From NCBI RefSeq assembly GCF_014649715.1, contig NZ_BMTO01000018.1, positions 1-64,000 on the forward strand: a stretch of 64,000 nucleotides of DNA, given 5' to 3'. This document shows, piece after piece, positions 15,817 to 24,361 of the stretch. How positions within the stretch are numbered: position 1 is the first letter of the stretch; each line of letters begins with the position of its first letter. This stretch comes from Streptomyces lateritius (GTDB taxonomy: Bacteria; Actinomycetota; Actinomycetes; Streptomycetales; Streptomycetaceae). A model generated the notes under the pieces. That model searched no databases. It had not been told where the DNA came from and was given only the letters and a program-made list of their open reading frames with translations. The translations under genes and the position numbers were made by a program.

Positions 15817-16671
15817 CTACCGGGGCAGGACGACGACATAGGCGGCCGGCTGCCGGTCCGTCGCGGCCATCAGCGCCGTGCGGACCACGGTGGCCTGCTG
15901 CTCCATCGCCTCGCGCAGCTTGCGCGGGGTGATGTGGACGACCGTGATGCCGAGCCGCTCCAGGTGCTCACGCTTACGGGTGTACTCCGACCACAGCGCG
16001 TCGTCGTCCTGCCTCGGCGCCCGGGTGTCCAGCTCCACCGCCACCGCCTGGTCCGGCCAGTAGGCGTCCAGTCCGCCGAGGTGCGGACCGCCCGGCAGCC
16101 GCAGGTCCACGTTCCACATAGGGTCCGGGAGCGCGAACTCCCGCACCATCTCGTAGAGCCGCTCCTCGGCGATCGACCGCCCCTCGGCGAGCAGCGCGTC
16201 GACCGCGTCCACCACGTGGGGCTGGTTCAGGAGCCGTGCCCGGTTCAACTCCCGTACCACGGTGCTGGGTTCACAGTGGCCCGCGCGGACGGCCTCGGTG
16301 AGCAGGCGGCGTACCACCTCCGCGTCGTCCAGGCCGGAGAGTGCGTCGGCGAGCGCCCGCGTGACCGGGGCGACCGGCACGCCGGCGATCTCCAGCGGCT
16401 CGGGCAGGTCCTGGGCGCGCACCACCCGGACCCCGCCGGTGGAGCGCAACCGGCGGGTGCGGGGCACCAGTACGTCGATCCGGTCCAGGGAGAGCAGCGG
16501 GGGAGCCGAGGAGAAGCGGTGCAGGGCGAGCGCGGCGAGACCGGTGATCATCGCCTCGGACCCCAGGGCGGGGACGGCGCCCCGGCGCCGGACGTGGTGG
16601 AGCACCTCGTGCAGCCGGTCTTCGGCGGAACGGGGGAGGGGGCGGGGGGAGATGGGGGTGTTGTGGTTCAT
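15817..16671 (-). CDS. Hypothetical protein with DUF559/AbiEi-like nuclease fold
   Basis: A 284-residue protein. The N-terminal part (about 30-160) resembles the AbiEi/transcriptional-regulator-like region found in actinobacterial proteins with DUF559. The C-terminal part (about 185-275) has a PD-(D/E)XK-like arrangement: LGGLDAYWPDQAVAVELD supplies the Asp and the E-x-D, followed by a positively charged helix (YTRKREHLERLG) and VVHITP. Such proteins are often annotated as endonuclease-domain hypotheticals and are common in Streptomyces; no cognate toxin or methylase adjoins it. Function unproven. Confidence 0.7.
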   Translation of the reverse strand: MNHNTPISPRPLPRSAEDRLHEVLHHVRRRGAVPALGSEAMITGLAALALHRFSSAPPLLSLDRIDVLVPRTRRLRSTGGVRVVRAQDLPEPLEIAGVPVAPVTRALADALSGLDDAEVVRRLLTEAVRAGHCEPSTVVRELNRARLLNQPHVVDAVDALLAEGRSIAEERLYEMVREFALPDPMWNVDLRLPGGPHLGGLDAYWPDQAVAVELDTRAPRQDDDALWSEYTRKREHLERLGITVVHITPRKLREAMEQQATVVRTALMAATDRQPAAYVVVLPR

Positions 16672-16728
16672 GCCGGGGGTCTTCCGCCGCCCGGGCCTCC
16701 GCTAACCGCTGTTACAAGACCGTCGACA

Positions 16729-16751
16729 TTTAGGGACAAGCTCGTCCTAAA
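16729..16751. promoter_or_regulatory. Imperfect palindrome upstream of the DUF559-like gene
   Basis: TTTAGGGAC and GTCCTAAA form an inverted repeat with one unpaired base, 58 bases before the minus-strand start at 16671. It stands out as an AT-rich island in this GC-rich sequence and could be an operator or promoter element for that gene. No regulator is assigned. Confidence 0.35.
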
Positions 16752-16813
16752 GTACGCGCGTTCGAGTGCCGATCATGCCCCTCGTCCAGCCGTCGAGTCC
16801 CCCCGCACACGCG

Positions 16814-16853
16814 GTCGGCCCCGGTGGCGAGACTCCTCACCACCGGGGCCGAC
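16814..16853 (-). terminator. Terminator after the second aminopeptidase
   Basis: A perfect 14-bp stem (GTCGGCCCCGGTGG with its complement at 16840-16853) and a 12-base loop, 19 bases past the stop codon at 16872. Confidence 0.85.
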
Positions 16854-16871
16854 AGAGCGACGGATGGTTCG

Positions 16872-19436
16872 CTACCCCGCGAGGCGGTCGCACGCCTGCG
16901 CGCGCAGAGCCCTCGCCAGGTCGTCCCGCGACTCCAGCACGAGACGGCGCAGCGCCGGCGCCGCGTCCTCGTGTGCCGAGAGCCACGCGTCCGTCGCCGC
17001 CAGGGTCCGCTCGCCGTCCTGCAGCCCCGGGAACAGCCCGCGTACGACGTCCATCCCGATCTGGATCGAGCGCTCGGCCCAGACCCGCTCGATCGCCGCG
17101 AAGTACTTCTCCGTGTACGGCGCGGTCAGCTCGCGCTGTGAGGGCTGGGCGAAGCCTGCGATCACCGCCTCCACCAGCGCGTTCGAGAGCGCGTCCGACT
17201 CCACGACCTGGGCCCACGCCTGCGCCTTGACGGCGGCCGAGGGCCGGGCCGCCAGGCAGCGGACCTGGTGGCGCTTGCCGGTCGCCGTGTCGTCGCGGGC
17301 CAGCTCCTCGTCGATCCGGGCCTCGTCCGCGCGGCCGTGCGCGGCCAGCGGCTCCAGGAACGACCAGCGCAGCTCCTGGTCGACATCGAGACCGTCGATC
17401 GAGGCCGTGCCCGCCAGCAGCCCCTCCAGAAGCTGGAAGTCGGCGTCGGAGGAGGCCGTGGCGGCGACGAAGCGCGCCCAGGTCAGCTGGTGCTCGCTGC
17501 CCGGCTCGGCGAGGCGCAGCTCGCGCAGCCCGCCCTCGGCGAGCAGCCGGCCGCCCTCCTCGCGCCACTCGGCCGCCGCGTAGTGCGTGACCGCCGACCG
17601 CGCCCAGGTGTGCACCATCTGCAGCACACCGATCTCCGTCTCGCGGCCGGCGAACTCCAGCGCGACCGCGACGAAGTCCCGGGCCGGCATCAGACCGTCC
17701 CGCGTGAGGTTCCACAGCGCCGACCAGCACAGCGCGCGGGCCAGCGGGTCGGTGATGTCGCCGAGGTGCGCCCGCAGCGTGGCGAGCGATCCCTCGTCGA
17801 AGCGGATCTTGCAGTAGGTCAGGTCGTCGTCGTTGACCAGGACCAGCGCCGGGCGCTCCTGGCCCGTCAGCTCGGACACGACCGTCCGCGCGCCCGTGAT
17901 GTCGGCCTCGGCGCGCGCGTAGCGCACCAGCTCGCCCGCCGGCGACAGCCGGTACAGGCCCACCGCCGCACGGTGCGGGCGCAGCTCCTCGCCGTCCTGG
18001 ACGACGGCCAGTTCGGTGATCCGGCCCTCGGCGTCGTACATCACCACCGGCGTCAGCGTGTTCACGCCGGAGGTCTGCAGCCAGGACCGCGACCAGGTCT
18101 TCATGTCGCGCCCGGAGGTCTCCTCCAGGACGGACAGCAGATCGCCGAGGCGGGTGTTGCCGTACGCGTGCCGCTTGAAGTAGCGGCGCGCGCCCTCCAG
18201 GAACGCGTCCCGTCCCGCGTACGCCACCAGCTGCTTCAGCACCGAGGCGCCCTTGGCGTACGTGATGCCGTCGAAGTTCAGCTTGGCGTCCTCCAGGTCA
18301 CGGATGTCGGCCGTGATCGGATGCGTGGACGGCAGCTGGTCGGCCCGGTAGGCCCACGACTTGCGGTTGTTGGCGAAGGTCACCCAGCTGTTGGTGAAGC
18401 GCGTCGCCTCCGCGAGCGAGAACGAGCCCATGAAGTCGGCGAAGGACTCCTTCAGCCACAGGTCGTCCCACCACACCATCGTGACCAGGTCGCCGAACCA
18501 CATGTGCGCCATCTCGTGCAGGATGACGTTGGCCCGGCGCTCGTACGCGGCCTGGGTGACCTTGCCCCGGTAGATGTACTCCTCGCGGAAGGTCACCATG
18601 CCAGGGTTCTCCATCGCGCCGAGGTTGTACTCGGGGACGAAGGCCTGGTCGTACTTCCCGAAGGGGTACGGGTGGTCGAAGTGGTCGTGGAAGAAGTCGA
18701 AGCCCTGCTTCGTGACGAGGAAGACGTCGTCCGCGTCGAAGTGCTTCGCGAGCCCCTTGCGGCACATCGCGCCGAGCGGGATCTCCAGCTGGGTCCCGTC
18801 CTCGAAGGTCCGCTTGTAGGTGTCCGTGACGTAGTGGTACGGCCCCGCCACGACACAGGTGATGTAGGTGGAGATGGGCGCCGTCTCCGCGAAGCGCCAC
18901 ACCCCGTCCTCGCCCCGCTCGCCCACGCCGTTCGACCAGACCGTCCAGCCCTCCGGCGCCGTCACCTCGAAGCGGTAGGGCGCCTTGAGGTCGGGCTGCT
19001 CGAAGTTCGCGTACACCCGGCGGGCGTCGGCCGGCTCGTACTGCGTGTAGAGGTAGACCTCGCCGTCCTCCGGGTCGACGAAGCGGTGCATGCCCTCACC
19101 GGTCCGGCTGTAGGCGCACTGCGCGTCCACCACCAGCACGTTCTCGTCGGCGAGACCGTCGAGCGCGATCCGCGAGCCGTCGAAGACGACGGCCGGGTCC
19201 AGCGCCCGCCCGTTCAGCTCCACCGAGGTCACGGCGGGGGCCACGAGGTCCACGAAGGTCGCCGACCCCGTCCCGGTGCGCCGGAAGCGGATCGTCGTCA
19301 CCGAGCGGAAGGTCCGCGCCCCTTCGCCGGACTCGCCGACCGCCGACCGCAGATCGAGGGCCACCTCGTATCCGTCGACGGACAGCAGCTCGGCCCGCTC
19401 GCGGGCCTCGTCGCGGGACAGGTTCTCACCGGGCAC
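16872..19436 (-). CDS. Aminopeptidase N (M1 zinc metallopeptidase), copy 2
   Basis: An 854-residue M1 aminopeptidase, clearly paralogous to the protein at 2574-5144. GAMEN is at 273-277, HEMAH at 307-311, and the third zinc ligand is Glu330 in WLKESFA. The N-terminus (PGENLSRDEARERAELLSV) parallels copy 1 residue by residue. A GTG at 19436 is chosen on AAGGAG just upstream; further in-frame ATGs upstream run into non-homologous sequence. The two copies probably differ in specificity or expression: the GAMEN-flanking residue is Pro here and Ala in copy 1, and the HEXXH middle is EM rather than EL. Divergent from the DsbA-fold gene. Confidence 0.94.
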   Translation of the reverse strand: MPGENLSRDEARERAELLSVDGYEVALDLRSAVGESGEGARTFRSVTTIRFRRTGTGSATFVDLVAPAVTSVELNGRALDPAVVFDGSRIALDGLADENVLVVDAQCAYSRTGEGMHRFVDPEDGEVYLYTQYEPADARRVYANFEQPDLKAPYRFEVTAPEGWTVWSNGVGERGEDGVWRFAETAPISTYITCVVAGPYHYVTDTYKRTFEDGTQLEIPLGAMCRKGLAKHFDADDVFLVTKQGFDFFHDHFDHPYPFGKYDQAFVPEYNLGAMENPGMVTFREEYIYRGKVTQAAYERRANVILHEMAHMWFGDLVTMVWWDDLWLKESFADFMGSFSLAEATRFTNSWVTFANNRKSWAYRADQLPSTHPITADIRDLEDAKLNFDGITYAKGASVLKQLVAYAGRDAFLEGARRYFKRHAYGNTRLGDLLSVLEETSGRDMKTWSRSWLQTSGVNTLTPVVMYDAEGRITELAVVQDGEELRPHRAAVGLYRLSPAGELVRYARAEADITGARTVVSELTGQERPALVLVNDDDLTYCKIRFDEGSLATLRAHLGDITDPLARALCWSALWNLTRDGLMPARDFVAVALEFAGRETEIGVLQMVHTWARSAVTHYAAAEWREEGGRLLAEGGLRELRLAEPGSEHQLTWARFVAATASSDADFQLLEGLLAGTASIDGLDVDQELRWSFLEPLAAHGRADEARIDEELARDDTATGKRHQVRCLAARPSAAVKAQAWAQVVESDALSNALVEAVIAGFAQPSQRELTAPYTEKYFAAIERVWAERSIQIGMDVVRGLFPGLQDGERTLAATDAWLSAHEDAAPALRRLVLESRDDLARALRAQACDRLAG

Positions 19437-19572
19437 GGTCACTCCTTCGTGGCTCGTCAGAAACAGCACCGATCCTCCCATGTGGGCCTGACACGTGGCA
19501 CTCGGGGAATGCCTTCGCCGACCGGTGGTGTTGGTTCCTTCGGTGCGTAGAGATCCGTCCCTGAGGAGTGAC

Positions 19573-20208
19573 ATGTCCGAGAGCAGGACCACCGCCGACT
19601 TCTGGTTCGACCCGCTGTGCCCCTGGGCCTGGATGACCTCCCGCTGGATGGTCGAGGTGGAGAAGGTGCGTCCGGTCGACGTGCGCTGGAAGGTGATGAG
19701 CCTGGCGGTCCTGAACGAGGACAAGCTGGACGAGGTCCCGGCCGAGTACCGCGAGATGCTGGAGACGAAGGCCTGGGGCCCGGTCCGTGTGGTGGTCGCG
19801 GCCCAGCAGCTGCACGGTGACGAGGTCGTCGGCAAGCTCTACACCGCGCTCGGCACCCGCTTCCACAACAACGGCGAGGGCCCGACGCGCGAGGCGATCT
19901 CCGCCGCCCTGGCGGAGGTCGGCCTGCCGGCCGAACTGGCCGACTACGCCGAGAAGGACACGTACGACACCGAGCTGCGCGCCTCTCACGAGGAGGGCAT
20001 CGGGAAGGTCGGCCAGGACGTCGGCACGCCGGTCATCTCCGTCCCGGGCGCGGACGGGGACCACGTCGCCTTCTTCGGCCCGGTGGTCACCCCGACCCCG
20101 CGCGGCGAGGCGGCGGCCCGGCTCTGGGACGGCACGCTGCTGGTGGCGTCGACGCCCGGCTTCTACGAGATCAAGCGCACGCGGACGGCGGCGCCGAGCT
20201 TCGAGTAG
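19573..20208 (+). CDS. DsbA-fold protein of the mycothiol-dependent nitroreductase (Rv2466c) type
   Basis: A 211-residue thioredoxin-like protein. The active-site segment DPLCPWAW (about residues 14-21) keeps the N-terminal cysteine of CXXC but has Ala at the second position, so it is a monothiol version of the Cys-Pro-Trp-Cys site described for Rv2466c. The cis-proline side reads GTPVISVPG (about 155-163). It probably uses mycothiol or a similar thiol for reduction or conjugation. The ATG at 19573 follows GAGGAG; an upstream in-frame ATG is less likely. Closed by a strong terminator and convergent with sodF. Confidence 0.86.
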   Translation: MSESRTTADFWFDPLCPWAWMTSRWMVEVEKVRPVDVRWKVMSLAVLNEDKLDEVPAEYREMLETKAWGPVRVVVAAQQLHGDEVVGKLYTALGTRFHNNGEGPTREAISAALAEVGLPAELADYAEKDTYDTELRASHEEGIGKVGQDVGTPVISVPGADGDHVAFFGPVVTPTPRGEAAARLWDGTLLVASTPGFYEIKRTRTAAPSFE

Positions 20209-20226
20209 CCCGCCCCGGCACCATGG

Positions 20227-20263
20227 AAGAACCCCCGTGATTCACGTCATCACGGGGGTTCTT
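20227..20263 (+). terminator. Terminator between the DsbA-fold gene and sodF
   Basis: AAGAACCCCCGTGAT with an exact complement at 20249-20263 (15-bp stem, 7-base loop) ending in a T-rich stretch. It sits between converging genes and may work in both directions. Confidence 0.9.
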
Positions 20264-20339
20264 CGTTCTTCCGCCCGCCCGGTGAAGGTTGAGAAGACGA
20301 TCACGAGCAGGACGACCGAGGGGTACCGACGGAAAGGGA

Positions 20340-20984
20340 TCAGAGGGAGATCAGGGGGACGGACGCCTTGGCGGCCTGGTAGCGCTTGTTCACGTCCTGC
20401 CAGTTGACGACCTGCCACATGGCGTCGATGAAGTCCACCTTCTGGTTCTTGTACTGCAGGTAGAAGGCGTGCTCCCAGGCGTCGAAGACCAGGACGGGGA
20501 TCGACCCCTGGCCGACGTTGCCCTGGTGGTCGTAGACCTGCTCGACGATCAGCCGGCCGCTGATCGGCTCGTACGCGAGGACGCCCCAGCCGGAACCCTG
20601 GGTGGTCGCCGCGGCCTTCGTCAGCTGGGCCTTGAACTTGGCGAACGAGCCGAAGGACTCGGTGATCGCGTCGGCGAGGTCACCGACGCCGTCGGCCGCC
20701 AGCGGCTCGCCGCCGCCGCCGTCCTTCGGGCTGTCCATGTTGTTCCAGTAGATGGAGTGCAGGATGTGGCCGGAGAGGTGGAAGGCCAGGTTCTTCTCCA
20801 GGCCGTTGATCGAGCCCCACTGCTCCTTGTCGCGCGCCTCTTCCAGCTGCTCCAGGGTGTCGTTCGCGCCCTTGACGTAGGCGGCGTGGTGCTTGTCGTG
20901 GTGCAGCTCGATGATCTGCGGATTGATCACCGGCTCCAGCGCCGCGTAGTCGTACGGCAGTTCCGGAAGGGTGTAGATCGCCAT
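20340..20984 (-). CDS. sodF: Iron (Fe-Zn) superoxide dismutase
   Basis: A 214-residue Fe/Mn-family dismutase converting superoxide to oxygen and peroxide in the cytoplasm. Metal ligands are the His in LHHDKHHAAYV (near 27), the His in HLSGHILHSIYW (near 75), and Asp and His of VFDAWEHAFY (near 160 and 164). In streptomycetes this is the enzyme used when nickel is scarce; the nickel-responsive repressor Nur shuts it off when the nickel enzyme can be made. A matching operator lies 29 bases upstream of the ATG at 20984. The nickel enzyme genes are not in this window. Confidence 0.95.
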   Translation of the reverse strand: MAIYTLPELPYDYAALEPVINPQIIELHHDKHHAAYVKGANDTLEQLEEARDKEQWGSINGLEKNLAFHLSGHILHSIYWNNMDSPKDGGGGEPLAADGVGDLADAITESFGSFAKFKAQLTKAAATTQGSGWGVLAYEPISGRLIVEQVYDHQGNVGQGSIPVLVFDAWEHAFYLQYKNQKVDFIDAMWQVVNWQDVNKRYQAAKASVPLISL

Positions 20985-21012
20985 GTGCCGAGCCTCTCGC
21001 TGCTGGTACTTA

Positions 21013-21029
21013 TTGCAACCTATATGCAA
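21013..21029 (-). promoter_or_regulatory. Nur-type operator of sodF
   Basis: TTGCAA, five bases, ATGCAA (on the minus strand TTGCAT-N5-TTGCAA): two hexamers with 5-base spacing as described for Nur boxes in S. coelicolor sodF. Located just upstream of the sodF start codon, where it would cover the promoter or start region. Confidence 0.75.
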
Positions 21030-21096
21030 GTGCAGGCTAACAGCAGTAGTGCTTCGAAGTTGATCAGCCCTTGGGCCTAGGTCTCGCGTCGGAGAA

Positions 21097-21136
21097 CGCG
21101 AGAACCCCCGGACCGACAGGTCCGGGGGTTCTCGCG
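21097..21136 (-). terminator. Terminator of amino-acid permease 1
   Basis: A perfect 18-bp stem with a GACA tetraloop (21115-21118), just past the permease stop at 21167 in the minus direction and ahead of sodF. It insulates sodF from the permease transcript. Its central GAACCCCCG is shared with the terminator at 20227-20263. Confidence 0.92.
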
Positions 21137-21166
21137 CGCGGAGGCGGGGGCGGGGTGGGAGCGGGG

Positions 21167-22585
21167 TCAGGCGTCCTGCGACGTCCGCCCGCGCACCTTC
21201 TGGAGGATGAAGCCGGTCACGGCCAGGACGACCGTGAGGCCGCCCGTCCAGTACAGCTGCACCCGGGTGCCCTCCTCGCGCGCCATCAGGAAGAAGATCG
21301 CCGTCATCCCGGCCAGCGCCACCCAGGTCAGGACCGGGTAGGCCCACATCTTCACGACCAGCTTCTCCGGCGCCTCGCGCTCCGTCCTGCGGCGCAGCAG
21401 CAGCTGGGAGACGGCGATGAAGAACCAGACGACGAGGATGATCGCGCCGATGGTGTTCAGGAGCCAGATGAAGATGTCCTCGGGGCGCCAGTAGCTGAGC
21501 AGCACACAGGCGAAGCCGAAGACCGAGGAGACCAGCACCGCCGGGCGCGGCACGCCGCCGAACGTCCGGCCCAGCGCCTTCGGGCCCTGGTCACGGGCGA
21601 CCAGCGAGCAGGCCATCCGGGAGGCGCCGTAGATGTTGGCGTTCATGGCCGAGAGCAGGGCGACCAGCACGACCACGTTCATGATCTGGCCGGCGGCGGG
21701 GATGCCCAGGTGGTCCAGGGTGGCGACGTACGGGCCCTTCTCGACGACCGTCTTGTCGTCCCACGGGACGAGCGTGACGATGACCGCCATCGAGCCGACG
21801 TAGAAGAGCGCGATGCGCCACATCGCCGTACGGACCGCCTTGGCGACGCCCTGCACGGGGTGCTCGGACTCGGCCGCGGCGATCGTGACCGTCTCCAGCC
21901 CGCCGTACGCGAAGACGGAGGCGAGCAACCCCACGATCAGCCCCTCGGAGCCGTTGGGGAAGAACCCGCCGTCACCGGTGAGGTTGGCGGTGCCGGGGGA
22001 GTCGGTGCCGGGCAGGACACCCACGATGGCGAGCACGCCGATGCCGAGGAAGAGGACGATCGCGCCCACCTTGAGCGCGGCGAACCAGAACTCGAACTCG
22101 CCGAAGTTCTTCACCGCGGCCAGGTTGGTCCCGCAGAACACCACCATGAACAGGGCCACCCAGGCCCACTCCGGGGTGCCGGGGAACCAGCCGGTCATGA
22201 TCTTGGCCGCGCCGATGCCCTCCAGGCCGACGGCCACGCAGAGCAGGAACCAGAAGGACCAGCCCGCCGTGAAGCCGGCCCACGGGCCGATGGCCCGCTC
22301 GGCGTGGACGGAGAAGGAGCCGGAGGCCGGGTTCGCCGCCGACATCTCGCCGAGCATGCGCATCACCAGCATGACGAGCAGCCCGGAGATCGCGTACGCG
22401 ACGACGATCGAGGGACCGGCGGCGGCGATGCCGGCTCCGGAGCCGACGAAGAGGCCGGCACCGATGACGCCACCGAGGGCGATCATGGAGAGATGGCGCT
22501 GCTTGAGGCCGTGCGAGAGGCCGTGCGAGGGATTCGCCCCGTCGTCCTTGCGGTCGACGGGCGTGGGCGCGGTGGTCCGGGACAT
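21167..22585 (-). CDS. Amino-acid permease 1 (APC superfamily, AAT family)
   Basis: A 472-residue integral membrane protein with about 12 helices. The first helix carries the APC signature GGVIGAGLFVGSG after a short SHGLKQRHLSMIALG lead; GEMSAANPASGSF follows in helix 3, and KNFGEFEFWFA before helix 5 is typical of the GABA/asparagine/aromatic permeases. Expected to import an amino acid by proton symport; substrate not predictable. The start at 22585 has AGGGCGG upstream. It has two related copies downstream (22701-24095 and 25348-26793). Confidence 0.91.
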   Translation of the reverse strand: MSRTTAPTPVDRKDDGANPSHGLSHGLKQRHLSMIALGGVIGAGLFVGSGAGIAAAGPSIVVAYAISGLLVMLVMRMLGEMSAANPASGSFSVHAERAIGPWAGFTAGWSFWFLLCVAVGLEGIGAAKIMTGWFPGTPEWAWVALFMVVFCGTNLAAVKNFGEFEFWFAALKVGAIVLFLGIGVLAIVGVLPGTDSPGTANLTGDGGFFPNGSEGLIVGLLASVFAYGGLETVTIAAAESEHPVQGVAKAVRTAMWRIALFYVGSMAVIVTLVPWDDKTVVEKGPYVATLDHLGIPAAGQIMNVVVLVALLSAMNANIYGASRMACSLVARDQGPKALGRTFGGVPRPAVLVSSVFGFACVLLSYWRPEDIFIWLLNTIGAIILVVWFFIAVSQLLLRRRTEREAPEKLVVKMWAYPVLTWVALAGMTAIFFLMAREEGTRVQLYWTGGLTVVLAVTGFILQKVRGRTSQDA

Positions 22586-22700
22586 GGGCCGCCCTGTTCA
22601 TTGGCTCAGACGGGGGAACGCGCCACAGTCTGGGCGGGAGCACCGCTTACAGGGAACAGATGTCCGCTATACGGGCACCAGGTTCACACAAGGTGAAGAA

Positions 22701-24095
22701 CTACCTCCGCTTCGTACGCGATTCTCGCACCCACGCCACGAGGAGGACCGCCCCCGTGGCCGCGCTCGACCACAACACCTGCGGCCGCGCCCCGTCGTCG
22801 GTCAGCATGAGGACCAGCACCGCTCCCATGGCCGCCAGCGCCGCCCACGTCAGCCAGGGGAAACCCCACATCCGGAGTGTCAGCGTCTCGGGCGCCTCCC
22901 GCTCGATCCGGCGGCGCAGCTTCAGCTGGGAGACCGCGATCAGTCCCCAGACGAAGAGCAGGACGGCGCCGACCGCGTTGAGCATGTAGAGGAAGACCGA
23001 CTCCGGCCACTTCAGATTGAGCAGCACCGACACGAAGCCGAAGGCCACCGAGGCGAGAACGGCCCGGCGCGGCACTCCGCCGGCCGAGACCCGTAGCAGT
23101 CCCTTCGGCGCCTCCCCGCGCTCGGCGAGCGAGAAGACCATCCGCGAGGAGCCGTACAGGTTCGCGTTGAGGGCCGACAGCAGCGCCACGAAGACGACGA
23201 CGTTCATGATCTGACCGGCCGACGGCACCCCGAGGGAGTCCAGGACGGCCACGTACGGGGACTGACCCGGCACCATCGAGGTCCAGGGCAGCAGGGTCAC
23301 GATGACCAGCATCGAACCGACGTAGAAGAAGAGGATCCGCCAGACCGCGCTGCGCACCGCGCGAGCCACGTTGCGCGCCGGGTCGTCGGACTCGGCCGCC
23401 GCGATCGTCACGACCTCCAGTCCGCCGAAGGCGAACACGACGGCGAGGACCCCGGAGATCACGCCCTCCCAGCCGGCCGGCAGGAAACCGCCCTGCCCGG
23501 TCAGGTTCGTCATCCCCACCGGGTCCGTGTCGGGGAGCCGGCCCACGATCGCCAGCGTCCCCAGGATCAGGAACAGCACGATCGCGCCGACCTTGAGCGC
23601 GGCGAACCAGAACTCGAACTCGCCGAAGTTCTTCACCGCCGCCAGGTTGGTGGCGGTGAACACGATCATGAAGATCAGGACCCATCCCCACTGCGGCACC
23701 CCCGGGACCCAGCCGTGCGCGATCCGCGCCGCGCCCGTCGCCTCCACCGCGAGAACGACGACCAGCAGGAACCAGTACAGCCAGCCCACCGAGAAGCCCG
23801 CCCAGCGGCCGAGCGCGCGCTCCGCGTGGACCGAGAACGCACCCGAGGCCGGCATCGCCGCCGACATCTCGCCGAGCATCCGCATGACCAGCATCGCGAG
23901 CGTGCCCGCGATCAGGTACGACAGGACGATGCCGGGGCCGGCGACCGCGATGCCCGCGCCCGAGCCGACGAAGAGTCCGGCGCCGATCACCCCGCCCAGG
24001 CCCAGCATCGTCAGATGACGCTGCTTCAGGCCATGGGAGAGCGGCTCCGGTTCGGGAGCGAGGGGAGCCGAGGGGGCGGGCGGCGCGTCGTGCAT
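22701..24095 (-). CDS. Amino-acid permease 2 (APC superfamily, AAT family)
   Basis: A 464-residue permease close to copies 1 and 3: the same GGVIGAGLFVGSGAG in helix 1, GEMSAAMPASGAF in helix 3 and KNFGEFEFWFAALKVG before helix 5. About 12 membrane helices. The ATG at 24095 begins a short Pro/Ala-rich cytoplasmic lead; no good ribosome-binding site is visible, so a leaderless or different start is possible. It sits 115 bases upstream of copy 1 on the same strand, and a shared transcript is possible. Substrate unknown. Confidence 0.9.
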   Translation of the reverse strand: MHDAPPAPSAPLAPEPEPLSHGLKQRHLTMLGLGGVIGAGLFVGSGAGIAVAGPGIVLSYLIAGTLAMLVMRMLGEMSAAMPASGAFSVHAERALGRWAGFSVGWLYWFLLVVVLAVEATGAARIAHGWVPGVPQWGWVLIFMIVFTATNLAAVKNFGEFEFWFAALKVGAIVLFLILGTLAIVGRLPDTDPVGMTNLTGQGGFLPAGWEGVISGVLAVVFAFGGLEVVTIAAAESDDPARNVARAVRSAVWRILFFYVGSMLVIVTLLPWTSMVPGQSPYVAVLDSLGVPSAGQIMNVVVFVALLSALNANLYGSSRMVFSLAERGEAPKGLLRVSAGGVPRRAVLASVAFGFVSVLLNLKWPESVFLYMLNAVGAVLLFVWGLIAVSQLKLRRRIEREAPETLTLRMWGFPWLTWAALAAMGAVLVLMLTDDGARPQVLWSSAATGAVLLVAWVRESRTKRR

Positions 24096-24361
24096 GGGAA
24101 GGGCTCGTGCTCTCGCTGGATTCGCAAAGGGATTTATGGAGACCCCACAGTCTCTCCGGTGACCACCTCCTGACGCAAAAGGGACCTCCTGGCGACAGTG
24201 CCCAGTGACGAGTGTCACGTGCTGAGAGGATTGGCGCCGGTTCTTTGTCCGATTCCGACGAAGTGTTCAACCCCCGCTTTGTGGGCGGCTGATGGTGATC
24301 GAGCGTTCACTCCTGGACTACGGTCAACCTGTCCCTCGCCCGTCACCCCCGCGGAGTACCG

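Noticed and set aside
15817..16671. DUF559/AbiEi-like protein considered as half of a toxin-antitoxin or restriction system
   Set aside because: No AbiEii-type toxin, methyltransferase or helicase gene adjoins it; neighbours are a serine hydrolase and an aminopeptidase. Kept as a hypothetical only.
24096..24361. A biotin-repressor operator upstream of bioY
   Set aside because: I looked for a BirA- or BioQ-like inverted repeat and found only a mismatched CTTTGTC/GACGAAG pair; not good enough to report as a site.
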